Part shown: one piece after another, positions 25,928-34,176 of the stretch
Layout of the letters: the number at the start of each line of letters is the position of its first letter
Numbering within the stretch: the stretch's first letter is position 1
DNA from: an uncultured Spirochaetaceae bacterium
Lineage (GTDB): Bacteria; Spirochaetota; Spirochaetia; Sphaerochaetales; Sphaerochaetaceae
Reading direction: 5' to 3'
Assembly: GCA_900321635.1 (NCBI GenBank)
Contig: ONWV01000026.1
Coordinates: 1-63,543, forward strand
Length of the DNA stretch: 63,543 nucleotides
The notes under the pieces: generated by a model
Told to the model about the DNA's origin: nothing
The model's database searches: none
Seen by the model: the letters and a program-made list of their open reading frames with translations, nothing else
Made by a program: the position numbers and the translations under genes

Positions 25928-27685
25928 TTATGGCCTAGGCCATATCTTTGTTAATATTGTTGCCAGATATTCTGACCGTTCAATTATTTCTGATTCTCCC
26001 CATTTGGTTTTTTGTGCAATTGAGGTAGTTAGGTTAATCGGAGAATACCGGTACCCATACTTCTTCCCATCTTCTGCATCCTCTTGCATATCAAGTTTGT
26101 ATTTGAACCGATAGTTTTGGTACTCGGAATTGTAGCCTGTTAATGTAAGATTCCCTATGGTATGAGTGTATTTTGAATAGGTCTCTTCCCATCCTTCCCC
26201 CAAGTCTTTCGCCCAGTCTTTCATCTCTTTAATCTCATCTGACAAATCGCTCCTTGCAAACAACGAGTCATGTGATTCAATAGTTTCTGGCATTACATGT
26301 TCAATGGAGTGTTTGTCGTTATGAGCGTAGTCTTTATTGAAGTATTGTTCCAAAAGATCTAGTATTTTTCTCGCATGGACCTTGTCCATATAGAACTGAC
26401 TTGTCTTGAGATGGGCAACCATTTCTTCGTCTGTCGGAAAACGTTGAGCATATGTAAAAGGATTCCCTTCCGTTGAGGTAATTGTTTTTACAAACGAGTT
26501 GGCGGACCTATTCATATTCAAATCTTTTAGTAGCGTAATAAAGGCTCCATTTAAGGAGTTTGTTGGGCATTGGCAAATAGTTCGTCTCATTCCATAGGAA
26601 TACAAAGTCTTAAGAATTCTTATTGCATCTGACCTCGAGAGAGCTTCACTGTTTTGTAAATCTAGGGTTTTTAGTATAACAGGGGTCATTGACCAGAGAT
26701 TTGTATTTCTTAATTTTACTAAGTAATTTATCAATTCGTCCTGCGTTTGTTCTGCGGAAACAAATAGATGAAAGTACTTTGAGAACTGATATATGGATTG
26801 AACTTCATTCTCAATTCCATTCTTGCTGTTTGCATAATAGTAATCTTTAAACACCTCATATAGATCAGTACTTATTGGAGATTGTGTCACAACAATTAAA
26901 TAGTACCAAAAAAAATCGTTAAAAATCCTCCCGTCTCCATCTGTTAATCCCAGCATCTTCTCCATAGGATGCCAGTAATTCTTATAAAGCTTGATTTGCT
27001 TTTCTTCATCATTCTCTGCCATAAAAATGAAGTTTCTAATTTTGTCATGGGCATATAGTGGTAGCCCTGTACTATTTACCGTCTCAAAAACAAATTGAGC
27101 ATTGTCAGTTTTTTTAAGGGCAAAATTGATTATTTTTAATTTTTGTATGCCATTGAACAATACATCCACTGGAATAGATTCCTGAGATATTGTTCGTATA
27201 AAAAAACGGTAGTTGTCGTATATCTTACTGCTTTTTACTTCGCTGGGAAGGCTTCTGTCTTCTAGTAGTCGCCTATAAACGAGATCATCCTCTTCCCTTA
27301 AATGTAGTTTTATGTATTCGGGGTCTGAGAAAGAGAACTCTTCGAGGTTGAAAAGGTACCGAGATATTTCTTTTTTTAAGTGGTCAGATGCGTCTGGCAT
27401 ATCAAGAAGGGCAAGAAGCAAAAGAGACATTGTTGTTAATCGTTGTTGCCCATCAATTATCTGAAATTCATTAGTGCCGGCTAGCATTTCTTCCTCTTTT
27501 GATAGGTAAATAATGGAACCCAAAAAGTGCCATTCTCTGAATGTGTCGTTTGATATCTTGACTATGCTATCCAACAATGTTCGACACTGAGTTTGAGGCC
27601 AGGAGTATTTCCTTTGGTAAATTGGGATAGAGAAAACATAGTTTCCTTTCATCAAAGATAGTAGTGAAGTATCCTTTCCCTTCAT
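25928..27685 (-). CDS. GmrSD-like (DUF262 + DUF1524) nuclease
   Basis: 585 residues from ATG 27685; an in-frame ATG at 27745 exists. N-terminal DUF262: IPIYQRKYSW at 20-29 and IIDGQQRLTTMSL near 76, the ParB/sulfiredoxin-like NTP-binding motifs. C-terminal DUF1524 HNH-type nuclease: SIEHVMPETI near 468 and HTIGNLTLTGYNSEYQN. GmrSD proteins restrict glucosylated-hydroxymethylcytosine phage DNA in characterised cases; many relatives have unknown targets. All key motifs intact. By eye AT-rich and flanked by direct repeats, so likely acquired. Confidence 0.85.
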   Translation of the reverse strand: MKGKDTSLLSLMKGNYVFSIPIYQRKYSWPQTQCRTLLDSIVKISNDTFREWHFLGSIIYLSKEEEMLAGTNEFQIIDGQQRLTTMSLLLLALLDMPDASDHLKKEISRYLFNLEEFSFSDPEYIKLHLREEDDLVYRRLLEDRSLPSEVKSSKIYDNYRFFIRTISQESIPVDVLFNGIQKLKIINFALKKTDNAQFVFETVNSTGLPLYAHDKIRNFIFMAENDEEKQIKLYKNYWHPMEKMLGLTDGDGRIFNDFFWYYLIVVTQSPISTDLYEVFKDYYYANSKNGIENEVQSIYQFSKYFHLFVSAEQTQDELINYLVKLRNTNLWSMTPVILKTLDLQNSEALSRSDAIRILKTLYSYGMRRTICQCPTNSLNGAFITLLKDLNMNRSANSFVKTITSTEGNPFTYAQRFPTDEEMVAHLKTSQFYMDKVHARKILDLLEQYFNKDYAHNDKHSIEHVMPETIESHDSLFARSDLSDEIKEMKDWAKDLGEGWEETYSKYTHTIGNLTLTGYNSEYQNYRFKYKLDMQEDAEDGKKYGYRYSPINLTTSIAQKTKWGESEIIERSEYLATILTKIWPRP

Positions 27686-27810
27686 AGTAACAACATCCTT
27701 TCTTCTGTGATTATTCTCAAGATCATTATAGCAAGACCGATGCATTTTTCTAACTGGTTGTTAGAGAATGGCTAATCAAGGTAGATTTGGTTTGAGTGAA
27801 AGTTGGAAAA

Positions 27811-28614
27811 CTAGAGTGAGTTTACCCACTTATTTATTATGCTATTCCATAATATGGGTTCATAGTTCCTCGAAGGATGTTTAACCAACAGTATGGGAAT
27901 CTTTTGTCCATCATTCAAACTATAAGAACCTTGGTTTAATGAGAAGTTCTCATATTCAAAAGGTTTTCTCCACTCCCAGCGGTCATGGTATCTTCCTTCA
28001 TCACCCGGCAAATCTGTCCACATATGGCTTGTTCCTAAGGCAATGATTATCTCCGGTCTAAGTTTTTCAAGCACTTCAAAAAAAGCAGAATCAGAACGAA
28101 TACATTGTTCTTTAGTCGGTTTGTCACTACCTGTATCCAAGGCCTCTTGAATAAAGTTATAGAACGCAATTGATTGCCTAATTGATTCCGTGGCTTCAGG
28201 AAGGGAGGTATCATGATAATCCATTCCTGCTAGTATTCCCATAAGATGCTTATGCGCTCTGGACATGTCCTTGAATTCAAGAGAAAGGCATTCGATCCCA
28301 TAAGAGCAACAACGATAATACTCTCTCTTCATGCAACGATTGTTTTTTTTACATTCTTCATATTGTCCTTCTAATTTAGAAAAATCACAATAAAAGCTGT
28401 TCCCCAATATCAGTGTCCTCTTGCAATTAAAAAAACCCTTCTCATAGTTTTTACCAATCCAGGGAACAAAAAACACATCAGATGAGAAATTCTCTGTCCT
28501 AATTCCTTTTTGATTACCTTTGAAATGGGTGCAGTTGAACACTTCATAACATCCATCTGCAACCTCATAGGAACATGTATTATTTATTTTATTAAAGTAC
28601 CTGCAATTAATCAT
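27811..28614 (-). CDS. Uracil-DNA-glycosylase-superfamily-like protein with Cys-rich N terminus
   Basis: 267 residues from ATG 28614 (28629 is also possible). N-terminal Cys-rich part (INCRYFNKINNTC, GCYEVFNCTHF) may bind zinc. Then RTLILGNSFYCDF in the place of the UDG motif 1, IAFYNFIQEALD, LRPEIIIALGTSH and LLVKHPSRNYEP, the C-terminal HPS motif. Catalytic competence is uncertain because motif 1 lacks the usual Asp/Glu pattern. Cotranscribed with the GmrSD-like gene and inside the repeat-flanked unit; likely part of the same defence or modified-DNA recognition module. Confidence 0.55.
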   Translation of the reverse strand: MINCRYFNKINNTCSYEVADGCYEVFNCTHFKGNQKGIRTENFSSDVFFVPWIGKNYEKGFFNCKRTLILGNSFYCDFSKLEGQYEECKKNNRCMKREYYRCCSYGIECLSLEFKDMSRAHKHLMGILAGMDYHDTSLPEATESIRQSIAFYNFIQEALDTGSDKPTKEQCIRSDSAFFEVLEKLRPEIIIALGTSHMWTDLPGDEGRYHDRWEWRKPFEYENFSLNQGSYSLNDGQKIPILLVKHPSRNYEPILWNSIINKWVNSL

Positions 28615-28661
28615 TGTTAACCATCCCATTAAGCAATATTAAAGCCTCTGCATCCTCATAA

Positions 28662-28711
28662 TCAATCCCGAAATGCCTCATCAGGAAACTGATGGGGTGC
28701 TCGGGATTGCC
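28662..28711. repeat. Diverged direct repeat with hairpin, copy 2
   Basis: AATCCCGA (28664) and TCGGGATT close a hairpin containing CATCA/TGATG arms. On the minus strand it follows the WYL stop in the same frame and would read EAGNPEHPISFLMRHFGIDY, so it may be former coding sequence. Partner at 25849-25897. Confidence 0.55.
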
Positions 28712-28717
28712 AGCTTC

Positions 28718-29671
28718 CTATAATGCCTGTCTGGCATCTTCTTTGGTAATCTTCTCTGCCTTGCGCTTGATGTGTTCTTTCTCATACTGATCCGCTAAGT
28801 CGGACAGCTCGCTTCTTATCTCTTCAACAAGATCCTCCGGGCCAAGGCATCTGGCTTGGAAACCAAGGCTGAGTATCCATTTCTTGCAGGCATAGCGACT
28901 ACGTGTCTGAACAGTCATGACAATGGAACCGTCCTCGTTATCTATAATCTGAGCATTCTTTGAGCGGGCAGCTTCTTTTTCAAAGATGGCCTGTTCCGGG
29001 TCAATCCATACCGTAACGGTGATGGCTTCATCATCTGTTGCAATTCCGAACGGGTCAATCACAAGCGACAGATCTTTGTACTTCTCTGGCGTGACAACCT
29101 CTTCATACAGCTCTATGTTCTTGATTCTGGAAAGGGCATGGATCATGGTGTGGTCGAAGTAGGGGTTATATGAGAACAGATACAGGATGTCATTCTGGGA
29201 GAAAAGGCCAATAGGGTTGATGGTGTAGTGCGATTCCTTCTCAGACCACGGGCTCTTATAGTTAATCCAAACGGATTTGTTCTGATCGATGGCTTTCAGA
29301 ATCTCCGGAATAAACTTTTTTCCGTCACCGGTTATCTGCATGTCCGGGCTGTAGCTGACCATAGGGATAATGCCTTTTTCCGCAAAACGGCTTAGAGACA
29401 GATGCTCCTTGAGCTTTCCAATCATGTTTCCGTAAAGACCTGTGGAGTCAGCCATGTCCATGAGGATTGTCAGAATGGTGCGGTCATCATCCGTAAGTGT
29501 GCTAATCTGATATAATTCCTGTTCTGCACGTTTGAGTTTCTCACTGCTGAGCCTGTACATAATCGGACTGTTCTCTGGTTTCCCATCCTCTTCGTTATTG
29601 TCGAGGCAGGATATTACGGACAATGCCTGAAACAACCGGCATGCCTGGGTTTTCCCTGTCTTCTTATCCAC
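28718..29671 (-). CDS. WYL-domain regulator, probably frameshifted at the N terminus
   Basis: 317 residues from a GTG at 29671 that has no ribosome site. The WYL core is clear (VWINYKSPWSEKESHYTINP, then LYLFSYNPYFDHTMIHALSR) with a WCX-like C-terminal domain. The usual N-terminal winged helix is missing. A frame starting with ATG at 29763 encodes MGEKKKDDLKEGVSEKLFQL and runs to HPDRW before leaving frame at the GTG, so the two parts look like one gene with a frameshift near 29669. WYL proteins are ligand-sensing regulators common in defence islands. Confidence 0.7.
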   Translation of the reverse strand: MDKKTGKTQACRLFQALSVISCLDNNEEDGKPENSPIMYRLSSEKLKRAEQELYQISTLTDDDRTILTILMDMADSTGLYGNMIGKLKEHLSLSRFAEKGIIPMVSYSPDMQITGDGKKFIPEILKAIDQNKSVWINYKSPWSEKESHYTINPIGLFSQNDILYLFSYNPYFDHTMIHALSRIKNIELYEEVVTPEKYKDLSLVIDPFGIATDDEAITVTVWIDPEQAIFEKEAARSKNAQIIDNEDGSIVMTVQTRSRYACKKWILSLGFQARCLGPEDLVEEIRSELSDLADQYEKEHIKRKAEKITKEDARQAL

Positions 29672-29848
29672 CTGTCCGGATGGTTCACGAAATAGCTGAT
29701 TGTAAGCTGGAAGAGTTTCTCTGAAACGCCTTCCTTGAGGTCGTCTTTCTTTTTTTCACCCATTATCTTTTTCTCCGTTGACCTCCTTCAGTCTATCACA
29801 ACATATAAGAGGAACGTTCACATTTATGGTTCGATTTTAAGATTGTTG

Positions 29849-30379
29849 TTAAATAATCGGATCTCCGCAGAATTCCTTTCTCCTGCAACTTTTGCAGAAA
29901 GATCCCATCCAAACGGTATCGAATTGGTTGATTGCAGCTTTAACAAGTTCTTTGTCTGATGTCAGGATGCCGGCTTCGAAGTTACGGGTGTTTTCTCCCT
30001 TCATTCCCAAACCTGACCCAGTGAGATTTGCAGAACCTATATATGCAGTCTTGAGATCGAAGATGATTATCTTGAAATGAACTCTGGGGCAGAGGACTCG
30101 TTCCATTCCTTTGATGAGGGCAGGGTATTTGTCGAAGTCTTCTCTGAATGCCGGCCCGGGCTCCTTTGCATGTATAAGTCTTATCTCAACTCCGCTCTTT
30201 ACAAGGTCGGAAAGAACCTTCAGCAACGGTTTCATTCCACGGGTATCGCGGACATAGAGGTCCTTGATGTCAGCAGTTCCGACCCAGAGAACCTTCTTCA
30301 CGTTCTTGATTCTCTCAATGACTTGCTCGTAATGATCTTCGTTTGATATGTACTGAGTTGCTTGGACAGATTCGTTCAT
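29849..30379 (-). CDS. PLD-superfamily nuclease-like protein
   Basis: 176 residues from ATG 30379 (AGAGG upstream; 30397 also possible). One HKD motif, VHFKIIIFDLKTAYIGSANL, as in single-motif PLD nucleases that act as dimers. C terminus ends in a Cys cluster (CKSCRRKEFCG) that could bind zinc. Lies between the WYL gene and the Cys-rich gene, the latter on the opposite strand. Probable nuclease in the accessory island. Confidence 0.75.
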   Translation of the reverse strand: MNESVQATQYISNEDHYEQVIERIKNVKKVLWVGTADIKDLYVRDTRGMKPLLKVLSDLVKSGVEIRLIHAKEPGPAFREDFDKYPALIKGMERVLCPRVHFKIIIFDLKTAYIGSANLTGSGLGMKGENTRNFEAGILTSDKELVKAAINQFDTVWMGSFCKSCRRKEFCGDPII

Positions 30380-30503
30380 CAGTTTTTTTCCTCTCATTAT
30401 TGATTCTAACAGCTCTTTTCAGCAGGTGAATAAAGAGTAATGGGAAAGCGTTCCGTGGATGCGAACACTTTGGTGTTAGGTTAAATAATCAGGAGGCACA
30501 GTT

Positions 30504-30740
30504 ATGGCGAAATGCAAAGAATGCAGATTCTACGAAAACAGAAAGTGCTCAGAGATGAATATCCCACAGAGTCCTACAAGTACCGCATGTCATAGATTTT
30601 CCTTGTACAGCACGAGGAACCCGGCAGAACTGAAGAAATGCAAGGACTGTAGGTTCTATGCCGGACAAAGATGCAATGATTACAATATACCGCAATCTCC
30701 CAACAGTGCTGTCTGTGCTTATGGCTCCATATGCAAGTAG
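30504..30740 (+). CDS. Cys-rich protein of two tandem repeats
   Basis: 78 residues made of two near-identical units: CKECRFYENRKC with NIPQSPTSTAC, and CKDCRFYAGQRC with NIPQSPNSAVC. Each has four Cys in the pattern C-x2-C-x6-C-x12-C, suggesting a zinc or Fe-S site per unit. GGAGG ribosome site. Its end overlaps the region of the FtsK start, so the two are cotranscribed. A similar CRYF start occurs in the UDG-like protein. Function unknown. Confidence 0.7.
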   Translation: MAKCKECRFYENRKCSEMNIPQSPTSTACHRFSLYSTRNPAELKKCKDCRFYAGQRCNDYNIPQSPNSAVCAYGSICK

Positions 30741-30751
30741 GAGTGCTTGGA

Positions 30752-31831
30752 ATGAAGGTCGGAATTTCAGATAAGCGAAAGGGAAAGTTGATTGTCGATA
30801 CTTTTGCCAAGTTCAGAATAGGGACGGAACTGCAGGGAATAATTCATGGTGCGACATACACCCTTTTTGAACTCGGGCTTGATGAAGGAACAAAGGTTGC
30901 TCCGGTTTGGGGGCTGACGGATAATCTGGCAATGGCATTGTCTGTTGAACTTGTAAGGATTACAGCTCCGATTCCAGGAAAGAACGCCATCGGAATTGAG
31001 GTTCCAAACAAGAAGAGGGTGCGTGTTGAATTTGATTCATTGATTGATGCACTGGATGCTTCAAGAGAATTGAGAATCCCAGTTGCATTGGGCAAGGATG
31101 TGAGGGAAGAATCGGTTGTCATTGATCTTGCCGCGTGCCCCCATATTCTGGTTGGAGGTAATTCTGAAACGGGGAAGACTACATTTCTTGAATCGCTCAT
31201 TTGTTCAATACTGAGAACAAAATCTTCAGAAGAAGTTTTGCTTGCCATTATTGACACCAAAGGTGTGGAATTCCCTGTCTATAATGGTGATTCCCACCTT
31301 ATGTTGCCCGTAATAACAAATACGAAGGATGCTTTCGGTTTTCTCGATGATCTGGTAGAGGAAATAGAACGTCGTATTTCTTTATTCAATGAAACCCGAG
31401 CAAGAAAGATTGAGGAGTACAACCGCCTGATTTCTGAAAAAGAGGATCCGTCACAGAAGAAGCTTCCTTACATTGTGGTACTTGTGGATGAGTTCTCGCA
31501 TCTGATGTTGGAGGACGGAAAGCGTTTTGAAAAACTGATAAAACGGATAACATCTGTTGCCAGGTTCTGCGGTATCCATCTTGTGATATCAACTAACAGG
31601 TGTTCTGCAGATGTAATTACGGGAGTAATCAAGAGTAATTTCCCGTCTCAGATTGCATTTGCAGTGACCAGTGGTATTAACAGCAGAATAATACTTGACC
31701 AGCTTGGCGCGGAAAAACTGCTTGGAGCCGGGGATATGCTTTTTGACATGGGTGGTTGGAGAAATCCCATAAGAGTTCAAGGGGCTTTTGTTGATTCTTT
31801 AACTGAGATTAATCACAAATCTAAGGATTGA
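30752..31831 (+). CDS. Soluble FtsK/SpoIIIE-type motor ATPase, second copy
   Basis: 359 residues from ATG 30752, chosen because AGGAG lies eight bases upstream; 30731 is also in frame. FtsK alpha domain (APIPGKNAIGIEVPNKKRVR) and beta motor (Walker A GGNSETGKT near 136, Walker B IVVLVDEFSHLM, GIHLVISTNR, LLGAGDMLFDMGG). No membrane part and no gamma domain. Closer to canonical FtsK than the copy at 1781. Last gene before guaA and the island edge. Confidence 0.87.
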   Translation: MKVGISDKRKGKLIVDTFAKFRIGTELQGIIHGATYTLFELGLDEGTKVAPVWGLTDNLAMALSVELVRITAPIPGKNAIGIEVPNKKRVRVEFDSLIDALDASRELRIPVALGKDVREESVVIDLAACPHILVGGNSETGKTTFLESLICSILRTKSSEEVLLAIIDTKGVEFPVYNGDSHLMLPVITNTKDAFGFLDDLVEEIERRISLFNETRARKIEEYNRLISEKEDPSQKKLPYIVVLVDEFSHLMLEDGKRFEKLIKRITSVARFCGIHLVISTNRCSADVITGVIKSNFPSQIAFAVTSGINSRIILDQLGAEKLLGAGDMLFDMGGWRNPIRVQGAFVDSLTEINHKSKD

Positions 31832-31838
31832 AGGCAAC

Positions 31839-31901
31839 ATGAAAGCAGTATTGATGAAAAAGGGCTGGGGCTCTCCAGCTATTTTCGTCTCCGTGGGCTG
31901 A
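31839..31901 (+). CDS. 20-residue frame at the island edge
   Basis: Encodes MKAVLMKKGWGSPAIFVSVG after the FtsK gene, with AAGG upstream. May be a truncated gene start at the junction with guaA, or not translated. A weak hairpin (GCTGG/CCAGC, 31864-31879) lies within it. Confidence 0.25.
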   Translation: MKAVLMKKGWGSPAIFVSVG

Positions 31902-31960
31902 AAAACCTCTATTTTTGGGGCTAGAATGCGGTTTTTAGGGGTTTTTGCGAAAGGTAGCTA

Positions 31961-33508
31961 CTACTCCCACTCCACCGTTGCAGGCGGTTTGGCTGTGATG
32001 TCGTAGACAACGCGGTTGATGTGGGGCACTTCGTTGACTATGCGGTGGGAGATCTTCTCCAGAAGCTCGTAGGGGATTTTGGTGAAGGTTGCCGTCATGA
32101 AGTCTGTTGTGCTGACGCACCTGAGGGCAAGGGTGTACTCGTAGGTTCTTCCGTCGCCCATGACGCCGACGCTTCTTGTATTGGTCAGAACAGCGAAGTA
32201 CTGGCTTGCCTCGGGGACCTTGGCTTTTTCAACTTCTGAACGGAAGATGTAGTCGGCTTCTCTGAGGATTGAAAGCTTTTCCTCCGTGATGTCGCCGATG
32301 ATTCTGATTGCAAGACCCGGGCCCGGGAAGGGCTGGCGGCTTACAAGGTACTCGGGAAGGCCCAGCTCGCGGCCGAGCTGTCGCACTTCGTCCTTAAAGA
32401 GGAAGCGAAGCGGCTCGATGATTTCCTTGAAGTCCACGTAGTCGGGGAGTCCTCCTACGTTGTGGTGGCTCTTGATCACCGCGGCATTGCTTCCGAGTCC
32501 GGACTCAATAACATCTGGATAGATTGTGCCCTGGACAAGGAAATCCACCTTGCCAATCTTCTTTGATTCCTGCTCAAAGACCCTGATGAACTCTTCGCCG
32601 ATGATTTTTCTCTTTCTTTCGGGCTCGCTTACATCCTTGAGCTTCTCAAGAAAGTGCTTCTGGGCATTGACGCGGATGAAGTTGATGGGGTAGTTGGAGA
32701 AAATCTGCTCCACCTGATCGCCTTCGTCCTTTCTCATAAGGCCGTGGTCGACAAAGACGCAGGTCAGGTTCTGTCCTATGGCCTGGCTCATCAGTGCTGC
32801 GGCAACTGAGCTGTCTACGCCGCCTGAGAGGGCAAGCAGGGCTTTTCCGTCTTTGACCTTGGATCTGATTGAATCTATTGCTGTCTGCTTGTAGTTGGCC
32901 ATTGACCACTGGGCCTTGGCTCCTGCTATATCTACAAGGAAGGTTCTGAGAATTTCCGTTCCCTTCTGGGTGTGGTGTACCTCAGGATGGAACTGCACGG
33001 CATAAAAACGCTTATCGTTATTCTCAAAGCCTGCGAACGGACAGCCTGAGGAGTGTGCTATTGCATTAAAACCTTCAGGAAGCTTCTGAACGCTGTCTCC
33101 GTGGCTCATCCATGTGATGCTCTTGGCCGTTATGTTTCTGAATAAGGAAGAAGAGGTGTCAAATTCTGTTTCGGTGCGCCCGTATTCTCTGTTTGCAAGA
33201 CTGTCTGCAGGAACAACCTTTCCGCCTAAGGTATAGGCCATGAGCTGGGCTCCGTAGCAGATTCCAAGAACGGGAATGCCCATCTCAAAGACTCGTTTAT
33301 CAATCTTGGGGGACTTTTCGTCATAGACGCTTGAAGGTCCGCCTGAGAGAATCACAGCAATTGGATCAAACTGCTGAATCTGCTCATAGGGCATGGAGAA
33401 GGGCTTTACTTCGCAGTAGATTCCTATCTCTCTGACGCGTCTTGCGATCAGCTGGTTGTACTGGCTGCCGAAATCCAGAATCAGAACTTTCTCTTGTTGT
33501 GCGTCCAT
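31961..33508 (-). CDS. guaA: GMP synthase (glutamine-hydrolysing)
   Basis: 515 residues, normal length. Class I glutamine amidotransferase with nucleophile in [11 protein letters not shown] and HPEVHHT, then the ATP-pyrophosphatase P-loop [13 protein letters not shown] and the dimerisation domain ending VEWE. Converts XMP to GMP. Starts one base after the xpt stop, so they form a purine operon. Its 3' end at 31961 is the boundary with the accessory region. Confidence 0.96.
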   Translation of the reverse strand: MDAQQEKVLILDFGSQYNQLIARRVREIGIYCEVKPFSMPYEQIQQFDPIAVILSGGPSSVYDEKSPKIDKRVFEMGIPVLGICYGAQLMAYTLGGKVVPADSLANREYGRTETEFDTSSSLFRNITAKSITWMSHGDSVQKLPEGFNAIAHSSGCPFAGFENNDKRFYAVQFHPEVHHTQKGTEILRTFLVDIAGAKAQWSMANYKQTAIDSIRSKVKDGKALLALSGGVDSSVAAALMSQAIGQNLTCVFVDHGLMRKDEGDQVEQIFSNYPINFIRVNAQKHFLEKLKDVSEPERKRKIIGEEFIRVFEQESKKIGKVDFLVQGTIYPDVIESGLGSNAAVIKSHHNVGGLPDYVDFKEIIEPLRFLFKDEVRQLGRELGLPEYLVSRQPFPGPGLAIRIIGDITEEKLSILREADYIFRSEVEKAKVPEASQYFAVLTNTRSVGVMGDGRTYEYTLALRCVSTTDFMTATFTKIPYELLEKISHRIVNEVPHINRVVYDITAKPPATVEWE

Positions 33509-33509
33509 A

Positions 33510-34082
33510 TCAGTCCCTGAATTTGATTATTCCGTTTTCTGTGGATTCTATGACAGCAAGGCTGTAGATATCGATTCCTGCCTTGCGGAATTTGTCTCCG
33601 CCGCCCTGGAAGCCTTTTTCAATTCCTATTCCGATTCCCTCAAGAGTGGCTCCTGCTTCCCTTACAAGGTCTGTAAGGCCGCGGATTGCCTCGCCGTTTG
33701 CAAGAAAGTCATCGATTATCAGGACATGGTTTTCGGGCTTGAGATAGTCAGACTCTACCATGACCGTGACATTCTTCTTGTAGGTGTAGGAGTAGATTTC
33801 ACTGCAGATGAGGCCGTTTTCGATGTTGTCGCTTTTGGCCTTCTTGGCAAACAGAAGAGGGACACCCCATGTGTATGCGCACATGGTTGCCAGCGCAATG
33901 CCGCTTGCTTCGATTGTGAGAACCAGATTCACCTTTTTGATGTCAAAATGCTTTCCGAATTCCTCTGCCATTCTGGCCATGAGCTTAGTGTCTACTCTGT
34001 GGTTCAGAAATGACCCGACTTTGATGATGTTTCCCGGAAGGACCTTGCCTTCTGACAGGATTCGTGTCTTGAGTTCGTCCAT
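33510..34082 (-). CDS. xpt: Xanthine phosphoribosyltransferase
   Basis: 190 residues, family length. PRPP-binding motif [26 protein letters not shown] and the N-terminal [19 protein letters not shown] are typical of Xpt. Salvages xanthine to XMP, the substrate of the adjacent GuaA. No purine riboswitch is visible upstream and no ribosome site either. Confidence 0.93.
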   Translation of the reverse strand: MDELKTRILSEGKVLPGNIIKVGSFLNHRVDTKLMARMAEEFGKHFDIKKVNLVLTIEASGIALATMCAYTWGVPLLFAKKAKSDNIENGLICSEIYSYTYKKNVTVMVESDYLKPENHVLIIDDFLANGEAIRGLTDLVREAGATLEGIGIGIEKGFQGGGDKFRKAGIDIYSLAVIESTENGIIKFRD

Positions 34083-34087
34083 AATTT

Positions 34088-34116
34088 AGTCTTGAATTTT
34101 TAGCTTTTTTTGTCAA
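34088..34116 (-). promoter_or_regulatory. Possible xpt promoter, leaderless
   Basis: On the minus strand TTGACA (34116-34111), 17-base spacer, AAGACT (34093-34088), then five bases to the xpt ATG at 34082. The -10 is poor, but the -35 and spacing are ideal and no ribosome site exists. Confidence 0.35.
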
Positions 34117-34143
34117 TCAAGGTGACTGAAAAATATAGTCCGA

Positions 34144-34175
34144 TTTGTTGCCTCTCTGCAACGAAAGGCAACAAA
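34144..34175 (-). terminator. Hairpin after malQ
   Basis: TTTGTTGCCT and AGGCAACAAA form a perfect 10-bp stem two bases after the malQ stop. No immediate T run. Confidence 0.5.
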
Positions 34176-34176
34176 C

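Noticed and set aside
25849..28711. Two similar repeats as a CRISPR array
   Set aside because: Only two copies, 2.8 kb apart with genes between, and no cas genes in the window.
1..31960. The accessory region as a prophage
   Set aside because: No terminase, portal, capsid, tail or lysis genes, and no integrase can be recognised.
34083..34176. Purine riboswitch before xpt-guaA
   Set aside because: The gap is only 94 bases and has no purine-aptamer core; it holds the malQ hairpin and a promoter-like sequence.
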